A DNA stretch of 64,000 nucleotides, taken from Geomicrobium sediminis. GTDB lineage: Bacteria > Bacillota > Bacilli > Bacillales > Marinococcaceae. Every line of letters begins with the position of its first letter. The first letter of the stretch is position 1. The stretch lies in the NCBI RefSeq assembly GCF_016908595.1, contig NZ_JAFBEC010000004.1:62001-126000 (forward strand), read 5' to 3'. Under the pieces are notes generated by a model. That model was not told the origin of the DNA. It did not search any database and saw nothing but the letters and a program-made list of their open reading frames with translations. This document shows positions 1 to 8,896 of the stretch, piece after piece. A program made the position numbers and the translations under genes.

Positions 1-450
1 CGATCGATCTATGAATCATTGGATCGGTTCCATGATGTAAAGCGAACGCTGAACATTAACTACGAAGCTCCGGTAATGATTGTTATGTCGATGTTGCCGC
101 TACTAGAGAAACGTGGTGGCCAGATCGTGAATGTGTCTACGATCAATTGCCAATTACCTCCGATGCCTCATTTTGCCGCTTACCAAGCATCAAAAAGTGC
201 GTTTGATACGTGGCTTCGCTCGGTCACACCAGAAGTAAAGAAGCGTGGAATGAACGTAACGAGCATCTATTTGCCGCTCGTTCGCACGCCGATGATTGCC
301 CCTACAACACACTACGAGAAAATGCCTGCGATGTCGCCAGAACAAGCGGCAATAAAAATCATTGATGCGACGATTAAACAGAAAAAATGTTATGAGCCGT
401 GGTGGCTTACATTTGCGAAGCTTTATAGTTCAAGAAAAGTGAATTTATAA
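1..450 (+). CDS. Short-chain dehydrogenase/reductase (SDR), 5' end missing
   Basis: The reading frame is open to the left edge of the window, so this is the C-terminal ~149 residues of a larger gene; the N-terminal Rossmann glycine motif lies outside. The remaining part shows the SDR core: an NVSTIN segment holding the catalytic Ser region, then YQASK, the YxxxK catalytic pair, followed by the typical substrate-loop phrase LPLVRTPM. SDR enzymes catalyse NAD(P)H-dependent reduction or oxidation of carbonyl or hydroxyl groups in the cytosol. It lies 33 bp upstream of an AMP-forming acyl ligase, so the two probably act on the same acyl or lipid substrate (inference). The exact substrate cannot be read from the sequence. 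Confidence 0.85.
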   Translation, partial: RSIYESLDRFHDVKRTLNINYEAPVMIVMSMLPLLEKRGGQIVNVSTINCQLPPMPHFAAYQASKSAFDTWLRSVTPEVKKRGMNVTSIYLPLVRTPMIAPTTHYEKMPAMSPEQAAIKIIDATIKQKKCYEPWWLTFAKLYSSRKVNL

Positions 451-483
451 TGTGATCGAGTTGTAAAAGGAGAGTAGCATCCA

Positions 484-1974
484 TTGATTCAATTATTGAA
501 AGCATTACATAACATTCGTTTACTACATCCAAAAGCACTAGCTACGCTCTTGTACTCCTGTTTACGTCGTGGTGTTAACGTTATGGCGTTGTTAGAATTT
601 GCAAAACGAACGTATCGACACGCTCCGATGGTTAGGAGTGATGGAGTTGTGTGGAGTTTCGAAGATTTGCACGAGAAAGTGCTCATCACTGCTCGTAAAC
701 TGAGCAACCATGAAGTTGACATAAAATCAGGAGATCGGGTGGCCCTCGTCGTGACGAACAATACGTCGTTTACGACGTTGCTATTTGCTTGTACGTCGAT
801 AGGAGCTGATGTGTTTTTGATGAACCCGTCGTTTTCGACGAAGCATCTTCATGCCTTTTGCACAGAAAATCGCATAAAAGCCGTCATTCACGACAATACA
901 TACTCATCTACGGACAACGTGGCAGCACTGACTGTCCAAGAGATTGAGCAAACAAAAGCTGCTAAAAAACGTCCTGGTAGGTCACGGATTAATCGGGTGA
1001 TTATTCCTTCAGGAGGATCCACTGGAAAAGCAAAAGCGATCGCGCACAAACCTTCATTAACGAATTATTTAGCTCCGTTTCGTGCATGTATAGCGACCCT
1101 AAACATGAAGCAACATCAACACGTTTACATCGCAACGCCGATGTACCATGGCTACGGGTTTGCGGTTTTTTTACTGTGTATTGCTGCTGGGAAAGAAGTG
1201 ATTGTTGATAAACGGTTTAACGCAAACCTCGTGATGAAGCGAATGACAGATCACAACGTTCATCTCTTAATTGTGACACCAACAATGCTACACGATCTTG
1301 TACAAGTCAAAGCACCAAAAAAGCTAACGATTCAGTGCATTGCTTCAGGTGGCGCACCGTTAAATGAACCACTTATTCAGCGTGCTACCGAGTTGTTTGG
1401 ACCCGTTGTACATAATTTATTCGGTACGACAGAAACAGGGTTAAATTTCATCGCTACTCCAAACGATTTACGGCAGGACCCAAGAGCGTTAGGCAAACCA
1501 ATTAAAGGAATGAAAGCAAGAGTTGTAGACACAAGAGGCAAGGTGGCGAACAGTCAAGAGACAGGGTCATTGCAAATTTTAACGAAGAGCGGTATGGAAA
1601 AGGCGAAACAAAGCTGGTATTCAACTGGAGATCTTGTAGTGAAAGACGAAAAAGGACGTTATTATAGCCGAGGAAGAGAAGATGAACAAATCATATCGGG
1701 AGGAATTAGCGTCTATCCAATTGAATTAGAACAACTGTTACATGAACATGAACAGGTTGAACGAGTGGCTGTTGTCGGTATCCCTGATGAGCGTTTTGGG
1801 GAGCGGCTACATGCCTTTATCGAGCCTAAAGTTAGCGCGTTAACAGAAGAAGAGTTGCGATGCTGGTTAAAAGAACAAGCGAGCCGAGAATTAATGCCAA
1901 AAAAAATAACCTTTCGTTCACAGCTTCCGTACGAACGAACTGGAAAAGTAAACAAAAAGAATTTACGTGATTGA
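484..1974 (+). CDS. AMP-forming acyl-CoA synthetase / acyl-adenylate ligase family protein
   Basis: A 496-residue member of the ANL adenylating superfamily, which activates a carboxylate with ATP and then usually transfers it to CoA. Visible motifs in order: the Ser/Thr/Gly-rich phosphate loop, here PSGGSTGKAKA (about residues 174-184, a variant of the usual SGTTGxPKG); FGTTETG near 312; YSTGD near 378; the GREDEQIISGG hinge region near 398; and the catalytic lysine in ERTGKVNK near the C terminus. The start is TTG, chosen because AAAGGAG lies at the right distance. It follows an SDR gene and ends in a strong hairpin, so it closes an operon. Substrate unknown; a long-chain or branched acyl substrate would fit but is only inference. 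Confidence 0.85.
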   Translation: MIQLLKALHNIRLLHPKALATLLYSCLRRGVNVMALLEFAKRTYRHAPMVRSDGVVWSFEDLHEKVLITARKLSNHEVDIKSGDRVALVVTNNTSFTTLLFACTSIGADVFLMNPSFSTKHLHAFCTENRIKAVIHDNTYSSTDNVAALTVQEIEQTKAAKKRPGRSRINRVIIPSGGSTGKAKAIAHKPSLTNYLAPFRACIATLNMKQHQHVYIATPMYHGYGFAVFLLCIAAGKEVIVDKRFNANLVMKRMTDHNVHLLIVTPTMLHDLVQVKAPKKLTIQCIASGGAPLNEPLIQRATELFGPVVHNLFGTTETGLNFIATPNDLRQDPRALGKPIKGMKARVVDTRGKVANSQETGSLQILTKSGMEKAKQSWYSTGDLVVKDEKGRYYSRGREDEQIISGGISVYPIELEQLLHEHEQVERVAVVGIPDERFGERLHAFIEPKVSALTEEELRCWLKEQASRELMPKKITFRSQLPYERTGKVNKKNLRD

Positions 1975-1977
1975 ACA

Positions 1978-2011
1978 AAGAAAGCGAGATTCCTGAAAAT
2001 CTCGCTTTCTT
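1978..2011. terminator. Bidirectional hairpin terminator between convergent genes
   Basis: A perfect 14-bp stem (1978-1991 with 1998-2011) and 6-nt loop sits in the 46-bp gap between the acyl ligase and the convergent VanW-type gene. The arms are AAGAAAGCGAGATT and its complement, giving A- and T-rich flanks on both strands, as expected of a shared terminator. Confidence 0.85.
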
Positions 2012-2020
2012 AATCTCACC

Positions 2021-2926
2021 TTAAATGCTTTCGGCAGCCGTAACTTCAAACGTGACATGCCCGCTAGATGCATCAACAGAACCAGTAATCATAACAGGGA
2101 AGTCGTGACCGTTTTCAAACTTAAAGTCCGCCCATCCCCAACTTACCATCGCATCGTCACCTTCTGGGACGTAACTGATCGGCAATGAATGGTGATGACG
2201 TTCAATAATATCTAGTCCCGCACGTTCTACAGCATTGTAAAGGGTTGTGGACGTTTGGCAAATACCACCACCCATACCATTGGTGAACTCCCCATCAACG
2301 ATTACATTGGCTTCTTGATAGCCGCGTTCTGCAGTCGCAGGTCCAACGACTTCATGGAACGAAAAGCGGTCGCCAGGACCTAGAATAGAGCGGTGGATAC
2401 TTTCGGTTGATAAACGAATGTTCTCAACTCTTCCTGTTGTACTCGCATCAAAAGACGTTGAAAATGATCCAATTGTCTCATCGGAGATCGTTTGTAGATC
2501 ATCGTCAGTAACGTTAGGAGACGTTACTTTGATCGGTAGTTTAATAGAATCATGATAATACGAATGATTCAATATATTCTCAACAAGAGCGTTTTCATCT
2601 AAGATCACTTGGTCTTGGCCGCCTTCGACTTGACCGTCGATGTTCTTAGGGGTTTTCATTGATTGATCATAACCGTTCTCGCCACGGGCAAGTTCTTTTG
2701 CAAAAGAGCGTAGCTCATCTTCTTGCAATTCATCTCGCGTAAATTCTACATGAAAATCTTCATCATTTTCGTCATAAACACTCACTTTATGAGTTGGAGT
2801 TTCACGTAATTCGTGAAGTGATTTTTCTCCAAAAACAGGTGCGCTTGCCATCACTTCTTCATCAGCACCGCAAGCACTACTTAGTACGAATAGTCCTACA
2901 ATAGGCAATAAACGTAACGGTTTCAT
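2021..2926 (-). CDS. VanW-domain lipoprotein
   Basis: A 301-residue secreted lipoprotein. The N terminus has a short positive charge, a hydrophobic core and a lipobox LSSAC with the lipidated cysteine at about residue 19. The C-terminal half is a VanW domain, recognised by GPGDRFSFHEVVGPAT and the glycine/cysteine segment GMGGGICQTSTTLYNA near residue 220. An acidic segment lies between. VanW domains occur in Gram-positive cell-envelope proteins (named from vancomycin-resistance clusters; YoaR-type in Bacillus), and their biochemical role is not settled. The start at 2926 is preferred over an upstream ATG at 2941 because AGGAGGGG lies between the two. It is monocistronic, on the minus strand, and preceded by an ECF-sigma-like promoter, which suggests an envelope-stress role (inference). 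Confidence 0.88.
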   Translation of the reverse strand: MKPLRLLPIVGLFVLSSACGADEEVMASAPVFGEKSLHELRETPTHKVSVYDENDEDFHVEFTRDELQEDELRSFAKELARGENGYDQSMKTPKNIDGQVEGGQDQVILDENALVENILNHSYYHDSIKLPIKVTSPNVTDDDLQTISDETIGSFSTSFDASTTGRVENIRLSTESIHRSILGPGDRFSFHEVVGPATAERGYQEANVIVDGEFTNGMGGGICQTSTTLYNAVERAGLDIIERHHHSLPISYVPEGDDAMVSWGWADFKFENGHDFPVMITGSVDASSGHVTFEVTAAESI

Positions 2927-2960
2927 ACGATTCCCCTCCATAAAGCTTGGTCGTAGTATA

Positions 2961-2986
2961 GACGTTTCAAATTGGGAAAAGTTTCA
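2961..2986 (-). promoter_or_regulatory. Candidate ECF-sigma promoter (sigma-M/V/W type) for the VanW lipoprotein
   Basis: Read on the minus strand, TGAAAC (2986-2981) is followed by exactly 16 nt and CGTC (2964-2961). This matches the -35 and -10 elements of the B. subtilis cell-envelope-stress ECF sigma factors. Transcription would begin about 30 nt before the chosen start codon. No good sigma-A hexamer pair was found at the same place. Confidence 0.65.
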
Positions 2987-3117
2987 CATCTTTTCTACTT
3001 ATAATATACCATAAATTCCCACCTTGTAATATATGTAATAGTAAAAAACGACAACGAAAATCCGACTTCTTTTCAGCAAATTTCGCGGTTCACTTTTTAA
3101 AGACAACGGTGAACTAC

Positions 3118-3146
3118 TTGTTGTCTAAAGCAAAAACGTATAAAAT
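3118..3146 (+). promoter_or_regulatory. Candidate sigma-A promoter for yloC-remA-gmk-rpoZ
   Basis: TTGTTG (3118-3123), a 17-nt spacer and TAAAAT (3141-3146) lie 20 bp before the yloC start codon. A perfect GACAAC/GTTGTC inverted repeat (3102-3107 with 3120-3125) overlaps the -35 element and could be an operator or RNA hairpin. A second arm pair GTTCAC/GTGAAC lies just upstream. Confidence 0.5.
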
Positions 3147-3166
3147 AAAATGATGGAGTGAATCGA

Positions 3167-4045
3167 ATGGTAAATAGTATGACTGGTTTTGGACGAGCAG
3201 AACAGACATTTATAGGTGGAAAGTTACTCGTCGAAATGCGTACCGTAAATCATCGTTTTTTAGATGTTCATATGCAGTTGCCTACTTCTCTAAGACACAT
3301 AGAACAAGACCTTCTAAAGCTTATAAAGTCTCGGGTAAACCGAGGGAAATTTGATCTGAAAGTTGAGATTGAAGAAAATCGAGGTCGTCTACAAAAACTC
3401 CAAGTGAATGAAACATTGTATGATGATTACATTAAAACAATGCGTAGATTTATGAAAACGGAGAATGTTGAGCAGAAGATTTCACTCGATTCAAGCTTAA
3501 TTGATTTAGGGATCATTGAAGTCGTTGATGATGAGTCGACGACAAACGGTTTGGAGGAACTTGTTCTAAACACATCGAAGGACGCTCTCGTTCAGCTACT
3601 AAGCATGAGAGAAACAGAAGGAGAGTATTTGTACGGTGATGTTTATGAGCGATTGCTCGAGCTCGAACAGATGGAGCTTAAGATAAAAGGGTATGTACCT
3701 GAAGTAGAAACGATGTATCGTGAACGCTTAGAGTCAAAGCTAAGTGAGTCGTATAGATTATTAGATGAACACGATGAGCGGTTGCATCAGGAAATTGCCT
3801 TTTTACTAGATAAGAGTGATATTACAGAAGAATTAACGAGACTACATTCGCACCGATTGCAGTTTTTACAAACGCTTACTGAAAAACCCCCGATGGGTCG
3901 TAAGCTGGAGTTTATTCTTCAAGAAATGAATCGTGAAATAAATACAATTGGCTCTAAAGCCAACCATGCAGAAATCTCCAAAAGTGTCGTTTCGTTCAAA
4001 GCTGAGCTTGAAAAGTTACGCGAACAAGCGCAAAATATCGAATAA
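3167..4045 (+). CDS. yloC: YicC/YloC family endoribonuclease-like protein
   Basis: A 292-residue protein beginning [12 protein letters not shown], the signature N terminus of the YicC/YloC family, with the conserved C-terminal segment [21 protein letters not shown] (about residues 245-270). The E. coli homologue YicC is an endoribonuclease involved in small-RNA turnover; the role of YloC in Bacillus is less clear. ATG at 3167 is chosen over an in-frame GTG at 3158 because GGAG lies 8 nt before it and because it reproduces the family N terminus. It heads the conserved yloC-remA-gmk-rpoZ group, with remA starting 28 bp after its stop. Confidence 0.93.
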   Translation: MVNSMTGFGRAEQTFIGGKLLVEMRTVNHRFLDVHMQLPTSLRHIEQDLLKLIKSRVNRGKFDLKVEIEENRGRLQKLQVNETLYDDYIKTMRRFMKTENVEQKISLDSSLIDLGIIEVVDDESTTNGLEELVLNTSKDALVQLLSMRETEGEYLYGDVYERLLELEQMELKIKGYVPEVETMYRERLESKLSESYRLLDEHDERLHQEIAFLLDKSDITEELTRLHSHRLQFLQTLTEKPPMGRKLEFILQEMNREINTIGSKANHAEISKSVVSFKAELEKLREQAQNIE

Positions 4046-4073
4046 ACGACGTGCAGAAAAGGAGGGTAACATA

Positions 4074-4337
4074 ATGAACGTGAAACTCATTAATATCGGT
4101 TTTGGAAATATGGTTTCAGCAAATCGAATTATTACCATTGTAAGTCCTGAATCTGCACCGATTAAACGAATTATTCAAGAAGGTCGCGATCGTAACATGC
4201 TGATCGATGCTACATATGGAAGAAGAACGCGAGCGGTAATTATTTCAGATAGTGACCATGTTATACTGTCAGCGGTCCAACCAGAGACCGTTGCTCAACG
4301 ATTGCATTCAAAAGACGAAGGCGAAGAAGAATCATAA
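4074..4337 (+). CDS. remA: RemA family extracellular-matrix gene regulator (DUF370)
   Basis: An 87-residue protein carrying the highly conserved RemA core [14 protein letters not shown] and [13 protein letters not shown]. In B. subtilis RemA is a small DNA-binding protein that forms ring-like oligomers and activates biofilm matrix operons (epsA-O, tapA-sipW-tasA) and some osmoprotection genes. The start has GGAGGG seven nt upstream. Position between yloC and gmk is the conserved location. The acidic tail (KDEGEEES) is probably disordered. Presence here suggests biofilm regulation of the same kind, although no matrix genes lie in the window. Confidence 0.95.
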   Translation: MNVKLINIGFGNMVSANRIITIVSPESAPIKRIIQEGRDRNMLIDATYGRRTRAVIISDSDHVILSAVQPETVAQRLHSKDEGEEES

Positions 4338-4353
4338 GTGTAGGAGTGAACCG

Positions 4354-4974
4354 ATGTTGAAAAAGGACAAAGGGTTATTAATTGTTTTATCAGGGCCTGC
4401 AGGAGTTGGGAAAGGCACAGTTTGTAACGCACTAAGAGGCGTGAATGATCGAATTTCTTACTCCGTGTCTGCAACGACCCGCTCTCCTAGAGAAGGGGAG
4501 CAAGAAGGTGTCAATTATTTCTATAAGACAAAAGAAGTTTTTGAAGAAATGATCGCAAATGATGAGCTTTTAGAATGGGCGAAGTATGTTGATAATTATT
4601 ATGGAACACCACTACACTATGTAAAAGAACAGCTCCGTGAAGGACAAGACATTATTTTAGAAATTGAAGTTCAAGGTGCTGCAAAAGTAAAAGAGAAATA
4701 CCCAGATGGTGTTTTTATATTCCTAGCTCCGCCAAACCTAGATGAGCTGAGAAAGCGAATTGAAGGGCGAGGGACGGAAGATTCTGATCTAATTAACCAA
4801 CGCATGAATGTTGCGAAAGCTGAAATTGAAATGATGGCGCAATACGATTATGTTGTTGAAAATGACCAGGTCGACAATGCTGTAAGTAAAGTTCAAACGA
4901 TCATTGATGCAGAACATCTTCGTCAAGAGCGTGTGATCGATTATTATCGTAATTTAGTAGAGGGAAGTGAATAA
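4354..4974 (+). CDS. gmk: Guanylate kinase
   Basis: A 206-residue cytosolic enzyme that phosphorylates GMP to GDP with ATP, essential for GTP supply. The P-loop GPAGVGKGT is at residues 14-22; the GMP-binding segment [13 protein letters not shown] follows, then YGT and the lid IEGRGTE. Length equals the family norm. ATG at 4354 has AGGAG 7 nt upstream; a longer upstream frame overlaps remA and lacks a ribosome site. The gene ends two bases before the rpoZ start codon, indicating translational coupling. Confidence 0.97.
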   Translation: MLKKDKGLLIVLSGPAGVGKGTVCNALRGVNDRISYSVSATTRSPREGEQEGVNYFYKTKEVFEEMIANDELLEWAKYVDNYYGTPLHYVKEQLREGQDIILEIEVQGAAKVKEKYPDGVFIFLAPPNLDELRKRIEGRGTEDSDLINQRMNVAKAEIEMMAQYDYVVENDQVDNAVSKVQTIIDAEHLRQERVIDYYRNLVEGSE

Positions 4975-4975
4975 G

Positions 4976-5173
4976 ATGTTATACCCATCGATTGATTCAT
5001 TGTTAAAGAAGATTGATAGTAAGTATTCACTCGTTACAATTTCAGCGCAACGTGCACGTGCACTTCAAGAGCAAGAAGAAAGAAGTTCTGGAGTGAATAA
5101 GCCAGTATCAAAAAAGAATGTCGGTGTTGCACTTGAAGAAATTCAAGAAGGCTACTTAAACATCAAAGCGTAA
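4976..5173 (+). CDS. rpoZ: RNA polymerase omega subunit
   Basis: A 65-residue omega subunit, recognised by [28 protein letters not shown] and the C-terminal [10 protein letters not shown]. Omega binds the C-terminal region of the beta-prime subunit and helps assemble RNA polymerase. The start at 4976 follows gmk directly, with AGAGGG at the end of gmk serving as ribosome site. An imperfect hairpin plus a run of eight T follows the stop, so this is probably the last gene of the unit. Confidence 0.95.
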   Translation: MLYPSIDSLLKKIDSKYSLVTISAQRARALQEQEERSSGVNKPVSKKNVGVALEEIQEGYLNIKA

Positions 5174-5179
5174 CGGTCA

Positions 5180-5214
5180 AAGAGGCTGTCTATTTACAGG
5201 CAGTCTTTTTTTTA
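5180..5214 (+). terminator. Imperfect hairpin with T run after rpoZ
   Basis: AAAGAGGCTGTC and GGCAGTCTTT form a stem interrupted by an internal loop, followed by TTTTTTTT. The outer AAAGA/TCTTT and inner CTGT/ACAG pairs are exact. The stem is weaker than the other terminators in the window. Confidence 0.5.
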
Positions 5215-5228
5215 TTTACATAGGAGTT

Positions 5229-5237
5229 TGCTATAAT
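5229..5237 (+). promoter_or_regulatory. Extended -10 promoter for coaBC
   Basis: TGCTATAAT is a perfect extended -10 element 38 bp before the coaBC start codon. No convincing -35 sits 17 bp upstream (the position falls in the T run of the rpoZ terminator), which is tolerated when TGn-TATAAT is present. Confidence 0.55.
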
Positions 5238-5275
5238 AAATAGCAAAAAGAACAGTGCGGAAGGGTGTAGGACGT

Positions 5276-6505
5276 ATGGACGGTAAGAAAATCGTGCTCG
5301 GTGTAACCGGAGGAGTTGCAGCTTTTAAAGCAGCCGCCCTTGCTTCAAAATTGAAACAAGCTGGAGCAAGTGTAAAGACGATCATGACAGAAAGTAGCAA
5401 AGAGTTTGTTACACCACTAACGTTTCAAGCGCTCACGAGGGACCGGGTTTATGACAATACGTTTGTAGAAGAAGATGTCTCAAAGATTGCTCATATCGAC
5501 GTTGCTGATTGGGCAGAGGCGTTTGTGATCGTGCCTGCGACCGCAAATTTCATTGGGAAATATGCAAATGGAATTGCAGATGACATGTTAACGTCCACGT
5601 TGCTTGCGACAAAAGCTCCTGTATACGTTGCGCCGGCAATGAATGTGAACATGTATGACCATCCAGCCGTGATCCAAAACCTCGAAACATTGATGAATCG
5701 CGGTGTGACATTTATTGAACCGGGTGCGGGGTACTTAGCGTGTGGGTGGATTGGCAAGGGACGATTAGCCGAGCCAGAAGATATCCTGAATTTTTTACAC
5801 AGCGAATTCAGTGAACGAAAAGAAAAGACGCTAAAGGGTAAAAATGTTCTCATAACCGCTGGTCCAACAAGAGAAGTCATTGACCCTGTGCGTTTTTTGA
5901 GCAATCGTTCGACAGGCAAGATGGGCTATGCAATCGCCAAAGCAGCTATTGATTTAGGAGCGAAGGTGACACTCGTTAGTGGACCTGTGCAATTGGAAGC
6001 GCCACAAGGCGTCACGCTCATTTCGGTAACGAGCGCAGAGGAGATGTATGAACAAGTGATGAAGCATTTTGATGATGCAGACCTTGTCATTAAAACCGCT
6101 GCAGTTTCTGATTATCGACCAACAAAGGTAGAAGCGCATAAAGTGAAGAAACAAGCAGGTAACCTGACGATTGAAATGGAGCGGACGAAAGACATTCTTC
6201 GGACACTCGGAGAAAATAAACATCATCAAGTGCTCGTAGGTTTTGCGGCAGAAACGCAAGATGTAGAAACGTACGCAAAAGAAAAGCTTGAAAGAAAACG
6301 GCTGGACTTAATTGTAGCGAATGATGTTTCGGACCGCTCAATTGGTTTTGAAAGTGATGAAAACCGTGTGTTATTGATTGATCGCGAAGGCGGCGTAAAG
6401 CGAGTTGATCAACAGAAGAAAGAAACGTTAGCATATACGATTTTAGAAAACGCATCGAAGCTTTTACGTGAGGAGAATCACCGTGTACGCGAAAGTCATC
6501 GTTGA
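5276..6505 (+). CDS. coaBC: Bifunctional phosphopantothenoylcysteine decarboxylase / phosphopantothenate-cysteine ligase
   Basis: A 409-residue fusion enzyme for two steps of coenzyme A synthesis: CoaB joins cysteine to 4'-phosphopantothenate using CTP, and CoaC decarboxylates the product with FMN. The CoaC half (about 1-180) shows GGVAAFKA, PAMNVNMYDHP and the catalytic-cysteine segment LACGWIGKGR (Cys near 156). The CoaB half begins near 190 with LITAGPTREVIDPVR and contains NRSTGKMGYA near 210 and AAVSDYRP. ATG at 5276 is preferred to an upstream GTG, because it gives the usual N terminus. It overlaps priA by 23 bp. Confidence 0.96.
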   Translation: MDGKKIVLGVTGGVAAFKAAALASKLKQAGASVKTIMTESSKEFVTPLTFQALTRDRVYDNTFVEEDVSKIAHIDVADWAEAFVIVPATANFIGKYANGIADDMLTSTLLATKAPVYVAPAMNVNMYDHPAVIQNLETLMNRGVTFIEPGAGYLACGWIGKGRLAEPEDILNFLHSEFSERKEKTLKGKNVLITAGPTREVIDPVRFLSNRSTGKMGYAIAKAAIDLGAKVTLVSGPVQLEAPQGVTLISVTSAEEMYEQVMKHFDDADLVIKTAAVSDYRPTKVEAHKVKKQAGNLTIEMERTKDILRTLGENKHHQVLVGFAAETQDVETYAKEKLERKRLDLIVANDVSDRSIGFESDENRVLLIDREGGVKRVDQQKKETLAYTILENASKLLREENHRVRESHR

Positions 6506-8873
6506 TGTCGCTGCGGGAGGTGTCGATCGACCGTTCGACTATCGTTTAAAAGATGCTCATCTTGGCGTAGCAGCACCTGGAATGCGTGTGCTCGTCCCGT
6601 TCGGGAAGCGTAAACTAACAGGAATTATCGTTGAATTATCCGATACGGCATCCGTGAAAAACGTCAAGTCTATTAGTGAACTGTTAGACGTCACCCCAGT
6701 TCTTAGTCCAGAACTTCTAGATTTAGGGAGCTGGCTTGCTAAAGAAACGACGTGTTTCCAAATCACAGCACTGTTTGCGATGATTCCAGCGGCGATGAGA
6801 GCGAAAGCACAGAAATTTCTCGTTTTAAACGAGGAAGCAAATCACGTTGACGTTTCTGTTCAAGCGTTGTTCGGCCAACGAATCAAAATTCCATTCAAAG
6901 AAATTCCAGAAGATAAAACGATTCTGAAGGCCGTTTCTAGAGGGATTCAAGAAAATGTTCTGTCAGTGTATTATGAGCTAAAAGATGGTGCGAAGCATAA
7001 AGAGCAAAAGGCAGTAACAACGTTACAAAGTGCGCAACAACCAAAAACGACGAAACAACAAGAGACGCTAGCGACGATTGAGCGAGTAGCAGATTCTGGT
7101 GCTGTACCAGTCGCCACACTCATCAATGATCATGGGCTCAGTCGCTCAACGATTCAAACGCTCATCAAAAATGAATTTCTTGAGGAGCATCAAATCGTTA
7201 TTGAACGCAATCCTTATGAACGCCAAGCTGGCGATGGGCGGGAAGCAAAGCAAACACTCACCCATGATCAACAAGTTGCGTATGAATCAATTCGTGACGC
7301 AGTGGAAGAGCGATCATCGAAACCGATGCTGTTGCACGGAATTACCGGTAGCGGTAAGACGGAAGTGTATTTGCAAGCGATTGAACAAGTGCTAAAAGAA
7401 GGACGAGAAGCGATTGTGCTCGTCCCCGAGATTTCACTAACGCCACAAATGGTTGAACGGTTTAAGCGGCGATTCGGAGACCATGTTGCCGTGATGCATA
7501 GTGCGCTCTCAAGCGGAGAGCGGTATGACGAGTGGATGAAGATTCACCGTAACGAAGTGCAAGTCGTTGTTGGAGCACGGTCTGCCGTGTTTGCGCCATT
7601 TAACAACATTGGTTTGATCATTATCGATGAAGAGCATGAAAGTAGTTACAAACAAGAAGATTATCCCCGTTATCATGCTCGAGAAGTGGCCATTTATCGT
7701 AGCCAAACGCACGAGTGTCCTGTCGTTCTCGGTAGTGCAACACCTTCTATGGAAAGCTTCGCTAGAGCAAAAAAAGACGTCTATACGTTACTTTCATTGC
7801 CGAAGCGTGTAAATAAAAAGCCGCTTCCTGCCATTGAACTAATTGATATGAGAGACGAGCTTCGTGGTGGCAACCGTTCGGTCTTTTCTAGTCAGTTGCT
7901 TGATAAAGTGAAAGACCGGTTAGCGAAAGAAGAACAGATTGTCTTGTTTTTGAACCGGCGTGGGTTCTCGACGTTTGTGATGTGTAGAAGTTGTGGGTAC
8001 GTTGGGGATTGCCCGCATTGTGAAATTTCCCTTACGTATCATCAACGGGGCAACCAGTTGAAGTGTCATTATTGTGGACATGAGGAGACGATGTATGAGG
8101 AGTGTCCTGCGTGTGAAAGTGAGCACATTCGCTTTTTTGGAACGGGAACGCAAAAAGTCGAAGAGGAATTGCAAAAGCTATTACCAGAAGCGCGAATCAT
8201 TCGAATGGACAACGATACGACACGAAAGAAAGGTTCGCATGAAGCACTGTTAAAGCGATTTGGTAATCACGAGGCAGATATTCTACTCGGTACGCAGATG
8301 ATTGCCAAAGGCTTGGATTTCCCAAAAATTACATTGGCAGGCGTCTTAACTGCGGATACGCTCTTGAACTTACCAGATTTCAGAGCACCTGAACGAACGT
8401 TTCAGTTGTTAACGCAACTCGGTGGCCGAGCAGGGCGAGACACGCGTGAAGGAGAAGTCGTCATTCAAACGTACACCCCAGAACATTATGCGATCCAGCA
8501 CGCGAAGAGCCATGATTTTGAAAGTTTTTTTGCGTATGAGATGCAACAAAGGCGACAAGCAGGGTACCCGCCGTATTATTTCATCTGTTTAATTACATTT
8601 TCACACGAAGAATTGCTCACGGCGATGAAAGCTGCTGAACGAGCGACTCGTTTTCTAAAGGAGCGTTTAAGTGATCAATCGGTCATCCTAGGGCCGACTC
8701 CGTCACCAATTAGTCGGATCAATGATAGATATCGGACGCAATGCATGATAAAATACAAACGAGAACCTAATTTTTCGGAGATTCTCAGCGAACTATTTAC
8801 TCATTACCAACAAGAAGTGCACAAAGATAGTCGTTTTATGGCCATTGATCGCCATCCAAACATATTCATGTAG
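6483..8873 (+). CDS. priA: Primosomal replication restart helicase PriA
   Basis: A 796-residue superfamily 2 helicase that recognises stalled forks and D-loops and reloads the replicative helicase. Order: N-terminal fork-binding domain with VDRPFDYR; Walker A GITGSGKTEVY near 287; Walker B DEEH near 381; a zinc-binding insert with eight cysteines between about 500 and 545 (CRSCGYVGDCPHC ... CHYCG ... CPAC); then QMIAKGLDFP and LGGRAGR helicase motifs. Start is GTG inside the end of coaBC, preceded by GAGGAG; it gives YAKVIVDV, as in B. subtilis PriA. In B. subtilis def follows priA; here a terminator and then fmt follow. Confidence 0.96.
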   Translation: MYAKVIVDVAAGGVDRPFDYRLKDAHLGVAAPGMRVLVPFGKRKLTGIIVELSDTASVKNVKSISELLDVTPVLSPELLDLGSWLAKETTCFQITALFAMIPAAMRAKAQKFLVLNEEANHVDVSVQALFGQRIKIPFKEIPEDKTILKAVSRGIQENVLSVYYELKDGAKHKEQKAVTTLQSAQQPKTTKQQETLATIERVADSGAVPVATLINDHGLSRSTIQTLIKNEFLEEHQIVIERNPYERQAGDGREAKQTLTHDQQVAYESIRDAVEERSSKPMLLHGITGSGKTEVYLQAIEQVLKEGREAIVLVPEISLTPQMVERFKRRFGDHVAVMHSALSSGERYDEWMKIHRNEVQVVVGARSAVFAPFNNIGLIIIDEEHESSYKQEDYPRYHAREVAIYRSQTHECPVVLGSATPSMESFARAKKDVYTLLSLPKRVNKKPLPAIELIDMRDELRGGNRSVFSSQLLDKVKDRLAKEEQIVLFLNRRGFSTFVMCRSCGYVGDCPHCEISLTYHQRGNQLKCHYCGHEETMYEECPACESEHIRFFGTGTQKVEEELQKLLPEARIIRMDNDTTRKKGSHEALLKRFGNHEADILLGTQMIAKGLDFPKITLAGVLTADTLLNLPDFRAPERTFQLLTQLGGRAGRDTREGEVVIQTYTPEHYAIQHAKSHDFESFFAYEMQQRRQAGYPPYYFICLITFSHEELLTAMKAAERATRFLKERLSDQSVILGPTPSPISRINDRYRTQCMIKYKREPNFSEILSELFTHYQQEVHKDSRFMAIDRHPNIFM

Positions 8874-8896
8874 CCCCCACAACGTTGGGGGTTTTT
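8874..8896 (+). terminator. Terminator after priA
   Basis: CCCCCA (8874-8879) pairs with TGGGGG (8886-8891) across a 6-nt loop and is followed by TTTTT. It begins directly after the priA stop codon and leaves only 33 bp to fmt, so fmt may rely on read-through or on a promoter not recognised here. Confidence 0.8.

Noticed and set aside
5215-5237. TTTACA and TATAAT upstream of coaBC as a standard promoter
   Set aside because: The spacer between these two hexamers is only 11 bp, so they cannot form one sigma-A promoter. The extended -10 was kept as the better explanation.
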